Source: Spirochaetia bacterium (GTDB lineage Bacteria > Spirochaetota > Spirochaetia > PWKH01). Taken from it: DNA of 11,665 nucleotides. Below are positions 1 to 6,003 of this stretch, one piece after another (position 1 is the stretch's first letter; the number at the start of each line of letters is the position of its first letter). Made by a program: the position numbers and the translations under genes. The stretch is from NCBI GenBank assembly GCA_007128345.1, contig SKXS01000036.1, forward strand, positions 1 to 11,665, written 5' to 3'. The notes below the pieces were generated by a model. The model was not told the origin of the DNA. It saw only the letters and a program-made list of their open reading frames with translations, and searched no databases.

Positions 1-51
1 ATCATACAGGCGTGCACATCCCGTATAGTGCTGCGTATGCTCAGCATCCAT
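1..51 (-). CDS. Possible 5' end of a divergent gene, cut by the left edge
   Basis: On the minus strand an ATG at 51 opens a frame of 17 codons (MDAEHTQHYTGCARLYD) that stays open to the window edge. A GGCAGG stretch lies about 6 nt upstream, and an in-frame ATG at 57 is the alternative start. Further upstream is a possible sigma70 -10 (TAAAAT, 78-83 on the minus strand) with a poor -35. It would be divergent from the sigma-factor operon. Seventeen residues are too few to identify a family, and a chance open frame is quite possible. Confidence 0.35.
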   Translation of the reverse strand, partial: MDAEHTQHYTGCARLYD

Positions 52-122
52 ATGCATCCTGCCGGCGAGACCATCTTATTTTAATAATCTGCATATTCAT
101 ATATAATTTCATTATTGATTAC

Positions 123-150
123 GGAACCTTTTCATACGTAGTGCGTCTAA
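123..150 (+). promoter_or_regulatory. ECF-type promoter of the sigma-factor operon
   Basis: GGAACCT (123-129), a 16-bp spacer, then TCTAA (146-150). This closely matches the extracytoplasmic sigma (RpoE-type) consensus GGAACTT-N16-TCTGA/TCTAA. It sits just upstream of an ECF sigma gene, the classic place for an autoregulated promoter. The expected transcription start is about 156-158, which excludes translation from the upstream ATG at 155 and supports the start at 194. Confidence 0.7.
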
Positions 151-182
151 GTGTATGCCAACGTTGAGCAAAAGGATTTTTG

Positions 183-189
183 GGAAGGA
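183..189 (+). promoter_or_regulatory. Ribosome binding site deciding the sigma-factor start
   Basis: GGAAGGA lies 4-5 nt before the ATG at 194. The alternative in-frame ATG at 155 has no comparable purine stretch before it and coincides with the predicted transcription start. Confidence 0.65.
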
Positions 190-193
190 ATAC

Positions 194-715
194 ATGGACA
201 GTAACTGGGATACAATAGCGCTCTGGATGCATGACCATGGGGATCGATTGGCACGCACCCTCACCGTCATGATCGGCGATACTGAAGATGCTCAGGATAT
301 TGTCCAGGAAGTATTCATTCGGGCTTACCGTGCTTTGGACAGCTATAGAGGTACAGGGTCTCCCTATACGTATCTCTATTCCATAGCGCTGAATCTGGTC
401 CGGTCCCAATGGAGGAGGCGTGCACGCAGGCCTCGGGATGTGGAGTACGATGACCATGCTTCGCCAGGGTACTATCCTGGTCCTGAATCAACAGCCTTGT
501 CGAATGAACAGGCAGAGATGGTTACCAAAGGGGTGAGAAAACTCTCCCCCAAGCTCAGGGAAGTGGTATCGCTGTTCTACCTCTCGGGGATGTCAGTGGA
601 GGACATGGGCGAGGTACTGGGCATACGTACCGGGACAGTCAAAAGCAGGTTGTTCAGGGCCCGTGAAGAGTTGAAGCGGTATATCACCGAGGAGGTCGGG
701 TATGAAACAGTTTGA
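194..715 (+). CDS. ECF-family RNA polymerase sigma factor
   Basis: A 173-residue group IV (extracytoplasmic function) sigma factor, the normal length for the family. It directs RNA polymerase to a small regulon in response to an envelope signal. Region 2 spans about residues 10-78, with the region 2.2 helix EDAQDIVQEVFIRAYRAL at 31-48 and a basic patch (QWRRRARRPR) at 72-81. Region 4 spans about 108-164, with LSPKLREVV, then the helix-turn-helix core MSVEDMGEVLGI and TGTVKSRLFRAREELK. The linker between them is short and there is no region 1 or 3, as in ECF factors. The start at 194 is chosen because of the GGAAGGA site and the promoter position; an upstream in-frame ATG at 155 would add 13 residues. 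The 3' end overlaps the next gene by 14 nt, suggesting translational coupling. The ECF subgroup and target genes cannot be told from the sequence alone. Confidence 0.93.
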   Translation: MDSNWDTIALWMHDHGDRLARTLTVMIGDTEDAQDIVQEVFIRAYRALDSYRGTGSPYTYLYSIALNLVRSQWRRRARRPRDVEYDDHASPGYYPGPESTALSNEQAEMVTKGVRKLSPKLREVVSLFYLSGMSVEDMGEVLGIRTGTVKSRLFRAREELKRYITEEVGYETV

Positions 716-1004
716 CGAGAAAGTAAAGCAGGCTCTGGAAGCTTCAGTTGAGCATGTGTCATTTTCCCGGCATGAAGCAGTTGCCCGGGCTGTACGGGAG
801 CAAACAGCAGCTGAGAAATCCAGCAGCTATCGTTTGTTTTTCAAACCCGTGCTGGCATATGCTGCGGCCTTTGTGGTCATTACAACAATAGCTCTCGGCG
901 GACTGCTGTGGGTGCCAGGAGCTTCTGCTCCGTCCCCGCACGAGCAGGTGATCACGGCAGGAGAAATCCCCTTTGCTGCAGTCCAGCACCTGATTATTGA
1001 ATGA
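702..1004 (+). CDS. Short single-pass membrane protein, putative anti-sigma factor
   Basis: A 100-residue protein whose start overlaps the sigma gene by 14 nt, with GGAGG about 8 nt upstream. Residues 1-48 are hydrophilic and rich in charged helix-forming residues. Residues 49-71 form one strong transmembrane helix, and about 29 residues follow outside. Position and topology (cytoplasmic N-terminus, one helix, short periplasmic tail) are those of an ECF anti-sigma factor that would hold the sigma factor at the inner membrane. It has no cysteine at all, so the zinc-binding HxxxCxxC motif of ZAS-type anti-sigma factors is absent, and it is shorter than most family members. The role rests on context; the sequence does not match a family I can name. 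Confidence 0.65.
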   Translation: MKQFDEKVKQALEASVEHVSFSRHEAVARAVREQTAAEKSSSYRLFFKPVLAYAAAFVVITTIALGGLLWVPGASAPSPHEQVITAGEIPFAAVQHLIIE

Positions 1005-1024
1005 ACACGCAACACTACACTATG

Positions 1025-1031
1025 AAAAGGA
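1025..1031 (+). promoter_or_regulatory. Ribosome binding site deciding the start at 1039
   Basis: AAAAGGA stands 7 nt before the ATG at 1039, which is followed directly by a KKK-hydrophobic anchor sequence. The in-frame ATG at 997 would place 14 polar residues before the anchor and would overlap the preceding gene. Confidence 0.6.
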
Positions 1032-1038
1032 ATTGAAG

Positions 1039-2736
1039 ATGAAAAAGAAACTTCTTATTTTTGGAATTGCCGTCCCTGTTGGGATTGTCGTTCTGGCATT
1101 AGTTATCGTACTGACTGCCGCACCGGTGATCATGTACAGAAGCATCCAGCAGTCATTTGAAGACCAGGATACCTACACAGCGGCAGCACGTTCATTACGC
1201 CTGATGCGGCTGTTTCCAGGTTCCGATGAAGCACGGGATGCCGCGTACCAACTGCTTTCTATGCGGGAATCAAGCGATACCTACATTATTGTCGGCCACA
1301 ACTTTACCCTAAAAAGCCATTCCGGCTTAGGCACGCTGCCTGAGGAATTCCACAAAGGTCTCTACGATGCAGTGCTGCGGGTAGCACATGCGCAAAGGAA
1401 TCCGCTTTGGGGGTACAATCTCAATGAACGGCTCGGAAAAGTTGCTGCATCGCTGGGCGAATATCAGCAGGCTGAAGAGTTTTACACCTATGCGCTGGAG
1501 AACTTCATCAATCGGGGATTGGATTTTCGTGCGCACTCCATATACATGAGCCTGTTTGACATAGCTATGGAGCAAGGGAAGCTTGACGCGGCCCAAACCC
1601 ACATAGCAAATGCTTTAGCTTCACAGCCGACGGGCCTCATAAGCAGGTCCGAGCTGATTGCACGCGAGGGAATGCTTTACTTGGAGCTTGGAAGATATGA
1701 TGAGGCAGAGAGCCGTTTTTATGAGGCAATGGAGACAGCGGAAGCCGGAGTGGCTGAGGCAGTCCGCACCTCCGAGGATAGAGGCATGATCACCACACCC
1801 GAAGCCCAGTATGGATATAAGATTTCCGAAAGAGGGCTTATGGAATTAGATATGAAGCTCAATCCTCAACGGGATACCGAAGTACATGGAACAATAGTTG
1901 GTGCGGGAAAGCCTATGGCTGGTGTTATTGTCACCCTGATGCCTGCAGATGAATTCCAGCGAGTGATCTCGCCAAGGGAAGCCCAGATGCGTTATCCCCA
2001 AACAGCTACTGACAGCAGCGGAGAATTCCAGTTTACACATATTATTCCTGGTGAATACACCTTTATATTCTCATTCAAGCCTGAGATGCTGCAGGGATTC
2101 GGGATATTCAATATCCCGGAATCATTCACCGTTTCTGAAGGTGAGTCTTCCATGCATACATTCACGCTGAAAAACCGCATCACCATCACCGAACCGGCAG
2201 GGTATATCACCCTGCCGTATGGTGATACGATTTCTCTCTCCTGGCAGCCCCTCATAGAAGCGGCCGAGTACAGCATCAATCTGGTGTATTTCAGCGGTCC
2301 TGAAGAAGCTCCATACCAGAGCTCAATCGGAGTGGAAATCGACCGCGTGACCGATACCCGGTTTGCCCTAGAGACCGCCTCTACTGAAGGCAGATCTCCA
2401 CTAAGAACCTATGCGCCTGATCGGGTTATTCCTGCCGCAGTCATGGGGCCGTACCATCCTGGTGCCTACGTTACGTTCAAGGTAATTGCGTATGACCCTT
2501 ACGGCAGTAGAATTACGGACAGCGAAGGTCTTGTCTTCGACAGGGGAGCAAACTATCCGTTGTGGCAAATATCTGATCCAAATGATCCTTCCCTCCTGCT
2601 TGACGGAGATCGCGCTCTGCTCAACAGCCAGATTGATGACGCTGCAAGACAGTATGAGCAAGCTGCGCAGGCAGGCTGTGACTTAGCCGCTGATGCGCTG
2701 GAAGCCCTGCAGCACTATCTCAGCACCTCTTTCTGA
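1039..2736 (+). CDS. Membrane-anchored TPR / carboxypeptidase-regulatory-like / FnIII-like protein
   Basis: A 565-residue protein, third gene of the sigma-factor unit, 34 nt after the putative anti-sigma gene. MKKK and a long hydrophobic helix (about 5-32) anchor it in the inner membrane with the bulk outside the cytoplasm. TPR-like helical repeats cover about 126-238 (for example LGEYQQAEEFYTYALENF and LGRYDEAESRFYEAM). A carboxypeptidase-regulatory-like beta domain follows at about 281-376 (HGTIVGAGKPMAGVIVTL, TATDSSGEFQFTHIIPGEYT). An FnIII-like segment covers about 382-500 (ITLPYGDTISLSWQPLIEAA), and a last TPR-like helix pair lies at 520-560. These domains usually mediate protein or glycan contacts; no enzyme motif is visible. 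I infer a periplasmic scaffold or sensor that is regulated with, or feeds signals to, the sigma/anti-sigma pair. The domain calls are by eye; the operon link is stronger than the function. Confidence 0.85.
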   Translation: MKKKLLIFGIAVPVGIVVLALVIVLTAAPVIMYRSIQQSFEDQDTYTAAARSLRLMRLFPGSDEARDAAYQLLSMRESSDTYIIVGHNFTLKSHSGLGTLPEEFHKGLYDAVLRVAHAQRNPLWGYNLNERLGKVAASLGEYQQAEEFYTYALENFINRGLDFRAHSIYMSLFDIAMEQGKLDAAQTHIANALASQPTGLISRSELIAREGMLYLELGRYDEAESRFYEAMETAEAGVAEAVRTSEDRGMITTPEAQYGYKISERGLMELDMKLNPQRDTEVHGTIVGAGKPMAGVIVTLMPADEFQRVISPREAQMRYPQTATDSSGEFQFTHIIPGEYTFIFSFKPEMLQGFGIFNIPESFTVSEGESSMHTFTLKNRITITEPAGYITLPYGDTISLSWQPLIEAAEYSINLVYFSGPEEAPYQSSIGVEIDRVTDTRFALETASTEGRSPLRTYAPDRVIPAAVMGPYHPGAYVTFKVIAYDPYGSRITDSEGLVFDRGANYPLWQISDPNDPSLLLDGDRALLNSQIDDAARQYEQAAQAGCDLAADALEALQHYLSTSF

Positions 2737-2765
2737 CCCCTTCCTTTGCTGCCTCTTCAGGGCGT

Positions 2766-2794
2766 TTGACTTAGCCCCACATCATTACTATATT
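2766..2794 (+). promoter_or_regulatory. Sigma70-type promoter of the thioredoxin-like gene
   Basis: TTGACT (2766-2771), a 17-bp spacer and TATATT (2789-2794) predict a transcript start near 2801, leaving a leader of about 28 nt with the AAAGGAG site at 2815-2821. The next gene is thus probably independent of the sigma-factor operon. A weak GGGC/GCCC pair at 2760-2778 overlaps it but has no T-tract and is not called a terminator. Confidence 0.6.
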
Positions 2795-2828
2795 ACGAGC
2801 ATATATCAAGCAATAAAGGAGTATACGT

Positions 2829-3404
2829 ATGGCACGTACTGCATCTACCATGCTGGAATTGGGCTCTCAGATGCCTGAATTCTCACTTCCGGATTCTGAC
2901 GGGAATGTCTTTGACAGTTCCTCAGCCAAGGGAAAACCCATGGTTGTCATATTCATGTGCAATCACTGTCCCTTTGTTCATCACATCATTGATGTCCTGG
3001 CAAAGCAGACAGCGCACTATGAGGAGCTTGGGGTTTCTGTTGTAGGCATCAATGCAAATGATGTTGCAAACTTTCCTGAGGATTCCCCGGAAAAGATGAA
3101 GCAGTTTGCTCATGAACGGGGCATCACATTTCCCTACCTATATGATGAAACCCAGGAAACCGCAAAGGCATTCAGAGCCGCATGTACTCCTGATTTTTTC
3201 CTTTTCGATGCGGATCACCGGCTTGTATACCGAGGCCAGTTTGATGATGCGCGCCCGTCTCTGCCAACTCCGGTGACAGGTTCTGATCTTACTGCGGCCG
3301 TTACGGCAGTAGCGAATAATAAACCGCAACCTGAAGGGCAGAAACCTTCGCTTGGGTGTAACATCAAGTGGAAAGAAGGGAACGAACCGGACTATTTTGG
3401 ATAA
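2829..3404 (+). CDS. Thioredoxin-fold peroxiredoxin-like protein (PRX-like, AhpC/TSA superfamily)
   Basis: A 191-residue thioredoxin-fold protein with an AAAGGAG site 7 nt before its ATG. The N-terminal part (LGSQMPEFSLPDSDGNVF, 11-28) is the usual AhpC/TSA opening. The active site is CNHCP (Cys44, Cys47), followed by the central beta-alpha unit (VVGINANDVANFPEDSPEKM). The cis-proline loop CTPDFFLFD is at 119-127, and the C-terminal SLGCNIKWK holds Cys177. This pattern fits the PRX-like-1 group of small thiol oxidoreductases. The likely role is cytoplasmic thiol-disulfide or peroxide chemistry; the physiological substrate is unknown. No signal peptide is visible. It has its own promoter and nothing ties it to its neighbours. 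Confidence 0.9.
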   Translation: MARTASTMLELGSQMPEFSLPDSDGNVFDSSSAKGKPMVVIFMCNHCPFVHHIIDVLAKQTAHYEELGVSVVGINANDVANFPEDSPEKMKQFAHERGITFPYLYDETQETAKAFRAACTPDFFLFDADHRLVYRGQFDDARPSLPTPVTGSDLTAAVTAVANNKPQPEGQKPSLGCNIKWKEGNEPDYFG

Positions 3405-3531
3405 CTGACAGCAGATACGTAGGATCCTGAACAATATTCCGCCTGCATGACCGGTATCTGGAAATTGCCATGCATATGTATCGCACACACCTTTGAAACT
3501 GCATGGGTTGCATGGTATGCTTCTGCACACT

Positions 3532-5010
3532 ATGGGCTTTTCTACGGTTAAGAGAATACTGTTCATAATTACCGCATGTGCAGCCATCATACCTCTCCCT
3601 GATGCAGCAGCACATCCGTTCCCCCTCTTCTTTCAGGAGCGGAACATGTGGATAACCTATGAGCCCGCACCAGACCAGTCCTTCACTCAACGGTTCGGAG
3701 TTTCTGCGTTATCAGGTGATTTCCCCCTGGTAGTCCATGCCGATGCAGATGAGTTCTCACTTTACTCAGGTGTTCCGCTGTTCATGCCCATTTTCACATC
3801 ACTTGGTACAACAAACCAGATAGGCTACCTAGACAGCTATCGGGTACACACCCCGTTTTATCTCCTCTCTGCAGGGTGGAGAGCGCATAAGCTAATGTCT
3901 CTTGAACCTAGACACAGCGGCTGGTTTGCCTCATGGGGATGGCGAACCGGCAGGCTCTCCGGCGGATTAGCATACCACTTCAACTCGCAGGAACCTACAG
4001 CGCACCTCGGCCTTTCACTCAGCAATGCAGGAATTACTGCTACCTTATCTCCCGATTACCTGAAAACAACATTGGCTCTTCGAACATCAAATTCCTGGAG
4101 CATACGATGTTCTGTCATCCTACCCTGGGACCATACCCCCCAGATATCCATAGGGTTCGGCCTGTCACGGAGGGAGTACCAAGCAGACTATCTGCTTTCC
4201 CAGGAATGGGATATGAAAATCGCGCACCGAGGAACTATACGACATGCACCGGAAAATACATCAGCTGCATTTTCCTGGGCTTTGGAGCAGCCTCAGTTTA
4301 TCGGCATTGAAGCTGACATCCAGAAGACCAAGGATGATAAATTCGTTGTCATCCATGATCCGATCATGCTCCGGTACACAGGAAAACCCCACAGGATCAC
4401 CAGCATGACTTTGGGAGAGCTCCGTGAATACGATATGGGATCCTGGTTCTCTCCTGAATTTGCTGACCAGCGCATCAAGGACCTGAATCAGCTTGCTGAA
4501 TTATGCAACCGGAATCCTGAGGTTTACTGGTTCCTTGAAATAAAAAGCTATACCTGGAGTGAAGATGATGTGATACAGTTCCTGAAGCTCTCTGATGAAC
4601 TCTTTGCCTACCATGAAAAGATCCTGTTTTACACCCTTAATCAGCGGATGCTCCAGCTCATGAAGGCGCATACCGACCGTCCTGTAGGACTTCAGCTCGA
4701 CAGCTCCAGGATGATGATCTTTGCCAGTGATCATGTGATTCCTCTTTTACCGGCTGAGTACGGGCGCGCTTTGAAGCATGCCGACTTCTTTACCATCATC
4801 TCACATAAGTACGACCGATTTCCCCAGATTTCCTCAGTAGCAGATGCGCTGGAGATCCCATTTCTCTACTGGAATTTCGATGATACGATGTTCGGGTATA
4901 TACCTGAATCAGTCCAGTCGTATCCTTTAGGTATCCGCGGCATAGAATCTGGCAGTATACGTTCTCAGCGCACGAATGAAGAGTACCGAAGCAAAAGCGA
5001 TGGTTCCTAA
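3532..5010 (+). CDS. Secreted protein: beta-rich N-terminal domain fused to glycerophosphodiester phosphodiesterase
   Basis: About 492 residues from the ATG at 3532. The upstream ATG at 3517 and TTG at 3493 are in frame, and none has a clear ribosome site; I chose 3532 because it gives a compact signal peptide (MGFSTVKRILFIITACAAII, likely cut near AAA-HP, residue 27). Residues about 28-225 are rich in alternating, aromatic-containing strands, like an outer-membrane barrel or beta-sandwich, and I cannot assign them to a family. Residues about 228-475 are a GDPD TIM barrel with its hallmarks: HRG (232-234), PENT (240-243), EADIQKTKD (260-268), VVIHD (272-276), LGELREYDMGSWF (294-306) and LEIK (335-338). 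The acid-base His232 and His275, metal ligands Glu260/Asp262 and Lys338 all appear to be kept. GDPD enzymes split glycerophosphodiesters into an alcohol and glycerol-3-phosphate. Location in the periplasm or outer membrane is inferred. Its 3' end overlaps the convergent gene by 84 bp. Confidence 0.88.
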   Translation: MGFSTVKRILFIITACAAIIPLPDAAAHPFPLFFQERNMWITYEPAPDQSFTQRFGVSALSGDFPLVVHADADEFSLYSGVPLFMPIFTSLGTTNQIGYLDSYRVHTPFYLLSAGWRAHKLMSLEPRHSGWFASWGWRTGRLSGGLAYHFNSQEPTAHLGLSLSNAGITATLSPDYLKTTLALRTSNSWSIRCSVILPWDHTPQISIGFGLSRREYQADYLLSQEWDMKIAHRGTIRHAPENTSAAFSWALEQPQFIGIEADIQKTKDDKFVVIHDPIMLRYTGKPHRITSMTLGELREYDMGSWFSPEFADQRIKDLNQLAELCNRNPEVYWFLEIKSYTWSEDDVIQFLKLSDELFAYHEKILFYTLNQRMLQLMKAHTDRPVGLQLDSSRMMIFASDHVIPLLPAEYGRALKHADFFTIISHKYDRFPQISSVADALEIPFLYWNFDDTMFGYIPESVQSYPLGIRGIESGSIRSQRTNEEYRSKSDGS

Positions 5011-5892
5011 TTTCCCTCCTGCTCCCCCTAGGTACGGCATGCTGTAGATAAATAAAAGTCCGCATATTCCCCCGGCAATCACCATGAAAGCGGTATGACC
5101 CGCCTGCTTTCTCCCTGCCATACCTGCAAAGGATGCACAGAAAACCATCAATGCAAACAGTTCACCATATACCTCTCCATGGATCAACGGAAGGAGTATT
5201 CCAGCGGCCAGACCGACCGCTGCAGAAGCTGTTACGGGGCCGACCTGCATGCGATGATTCAGAGAGTAGGTCACTGACGCCCCTGCTGCAGCATACAGCA
5301 TAATGATCCATCCAATATCCCAACCGGGAACAGGCAGTACCAGAGGCCTGCAGGAGAGCATCACTGCGGCGATGAGACATCCCGCATATGCTGTCGTACC
5401 GAGCTTCCCGCCGATACCCGCAAACGAACCCTTTACTGCTACATACAGAAGACCTGCCAGTAGTGCGGCAATCAGCATGCCTGGAACCAGGGAAAGCAAT
5501 GCCGGGGACGACATGCCGGCAAATGAACCGCAAAAAATTGCAGGAGCCTGACGTTTGAATAGAATACTGCCTGCAAGCCCGACGGCAGCTGATGCAATAA
5601 CCACCCCGGTGCCTAATTCAACACTCATAATGAATGTCAGCACAGCTCCTGCAGCAACTGCGAGGAAATCAAGCAGGTCTTCACTCCAGGAAATCTCTTC
5701 TGGGGCTGCTGTGACCAGGATTATTCCGTCAAGTGCTATACCTGCGGTAATACCCAGCAGGATAACCAGCTGAAAAACAAAAAGTAGAGGATGGTTACTG
5801 AACGCCTCGAGTACGCTCAAGACCGCCAGGATGAGGGTCAGCAATGCCAGCACAAAAAAACCTGTATACGACATCCAACGCGGCCGAACCAT
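4927..5892 (-). CDS. Polytopic membrane protein with internal duplication, function unknown
   Basis: A 321-residue protein with about ten hydrophobic segments. I do not recognise the family. The chain contains two copies of one unit: ASAAVGLA (100-107 and 222-229), FCxSFAGM (120-127 and 251-258) and GxGGKLGTxAxA (159-170 and 290-301). The second and third motifs are exactly 39 residues apart in both copies. Such repeats suggest a pseudo-symmetric transporter or channel, but there are no conserved charged residues in the repeats to name a substrate. The first two hydrophobic segments (about 11-29 and 35-61) precede the repeats. Met1 at 5892 and Met7 at 5874 are both possible starts; neither has a good ribosome site. 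The C-terminal 27 or so residues lie in the antisense overlap with the GDPD gene, after the last conserved motif. Confidence 0.82.
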   Translation of the reverse strand: MVRPRWMSYTGFFVLALLTLILAVLSVLEAFSNHPLLFVFQLVILLGITAGIALDGIILVTAAPEEISWSEDLLDFLAVAAGAVLTFIMSVELGTGVVIASAAVGLAGSILFKRQAPAIFCGSFAGMSSPALLSLVPGMLIAALLAGLLYVAVKGSFAGIGGKLGTTAYAGCLIAAVMLSCRPLVLPVPGWDIGWIIMLYAAAGASVTYSLNHRMQVGPVTASAAVGLAAGILLPLIHGEVYGELFALMVFCASFAGMAGRKQAGHTAFMVIAGGICGLLFIYSMPYLGGAGGKLGTIAFASVLFIRALRTYTARFYAADT

Positions 5893-5897
5893 GGGTT

Positions 5898-5926
5898 ATC
5901 TTACGTTCAAACCGAAGGACCGTCAA
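5898..5926 (-). promoter_or_regulatory. Candidate sigma70 promoter for the duplicated membrane protein
   Basis: Read on the minus strand: TTGACG (5921-5926), a 17-bp spacer, TAAGAT (5898-5903). The -35 is 5 of 6 and the -10 is 4 of 6 against consensus. The expected start of transcription falls at about 5891, on or next to the ATG at 5892, implying a leaderless message or translation from Met7. Confidence 0.45.
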
Positions 5927-5938
5927 GGAATTGTGTAC

Positions 5939-5977
5939 TGCTGCATTGCTGCCTGCTGCATTGCTGCTGCATTGCAT
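5939..5977. repeat. Short tandem direct repeat (about 15 bp, 2.7 copies)
   Basis: TGCTGCATTGCTGCC (5939-5953) is followed by TGCTGCATTGCTGC (5954-5967) and the partial copy TGCATTGCAT (5968-5977). The copies differ by one base in length. The array occupies the 111-bp gap between the DUF1028 gene and the membrane-protein gene, just upstream of the candidate promoter of the latter. Confidence 0.75.
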
Positions 5978-6003
5978 ACATCAGATCTCTATCTGCTCAG
6001 CTC

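Noticed and set aside
155..193. Upstream in-frame ATG of the sigma gene
   Set aside because: It coincides with the predicted transcript start and has no ribosome site; the ATG at 194 does.
119..457. 112-residue open frame on the minus strand opposite the sigma gene
   Set aside because: It lies antisense to clear ECF sigma coding sequence and its translation resembles no protein family.
2760..2778. GGGC/GCCC hairpin as terminator of the sigma-factor operon
   Set aside because: Only a 4-bp stem with a long loop and no T-run, and it overlaps a good promoter.
5162..5533. 123-residue minus-strand frame inside the membrane-protein gene
   Set aside because: It is a shifted frame of the same strand; the gene in the other frame has duplicated motifs and membrane segments, this one has neither.
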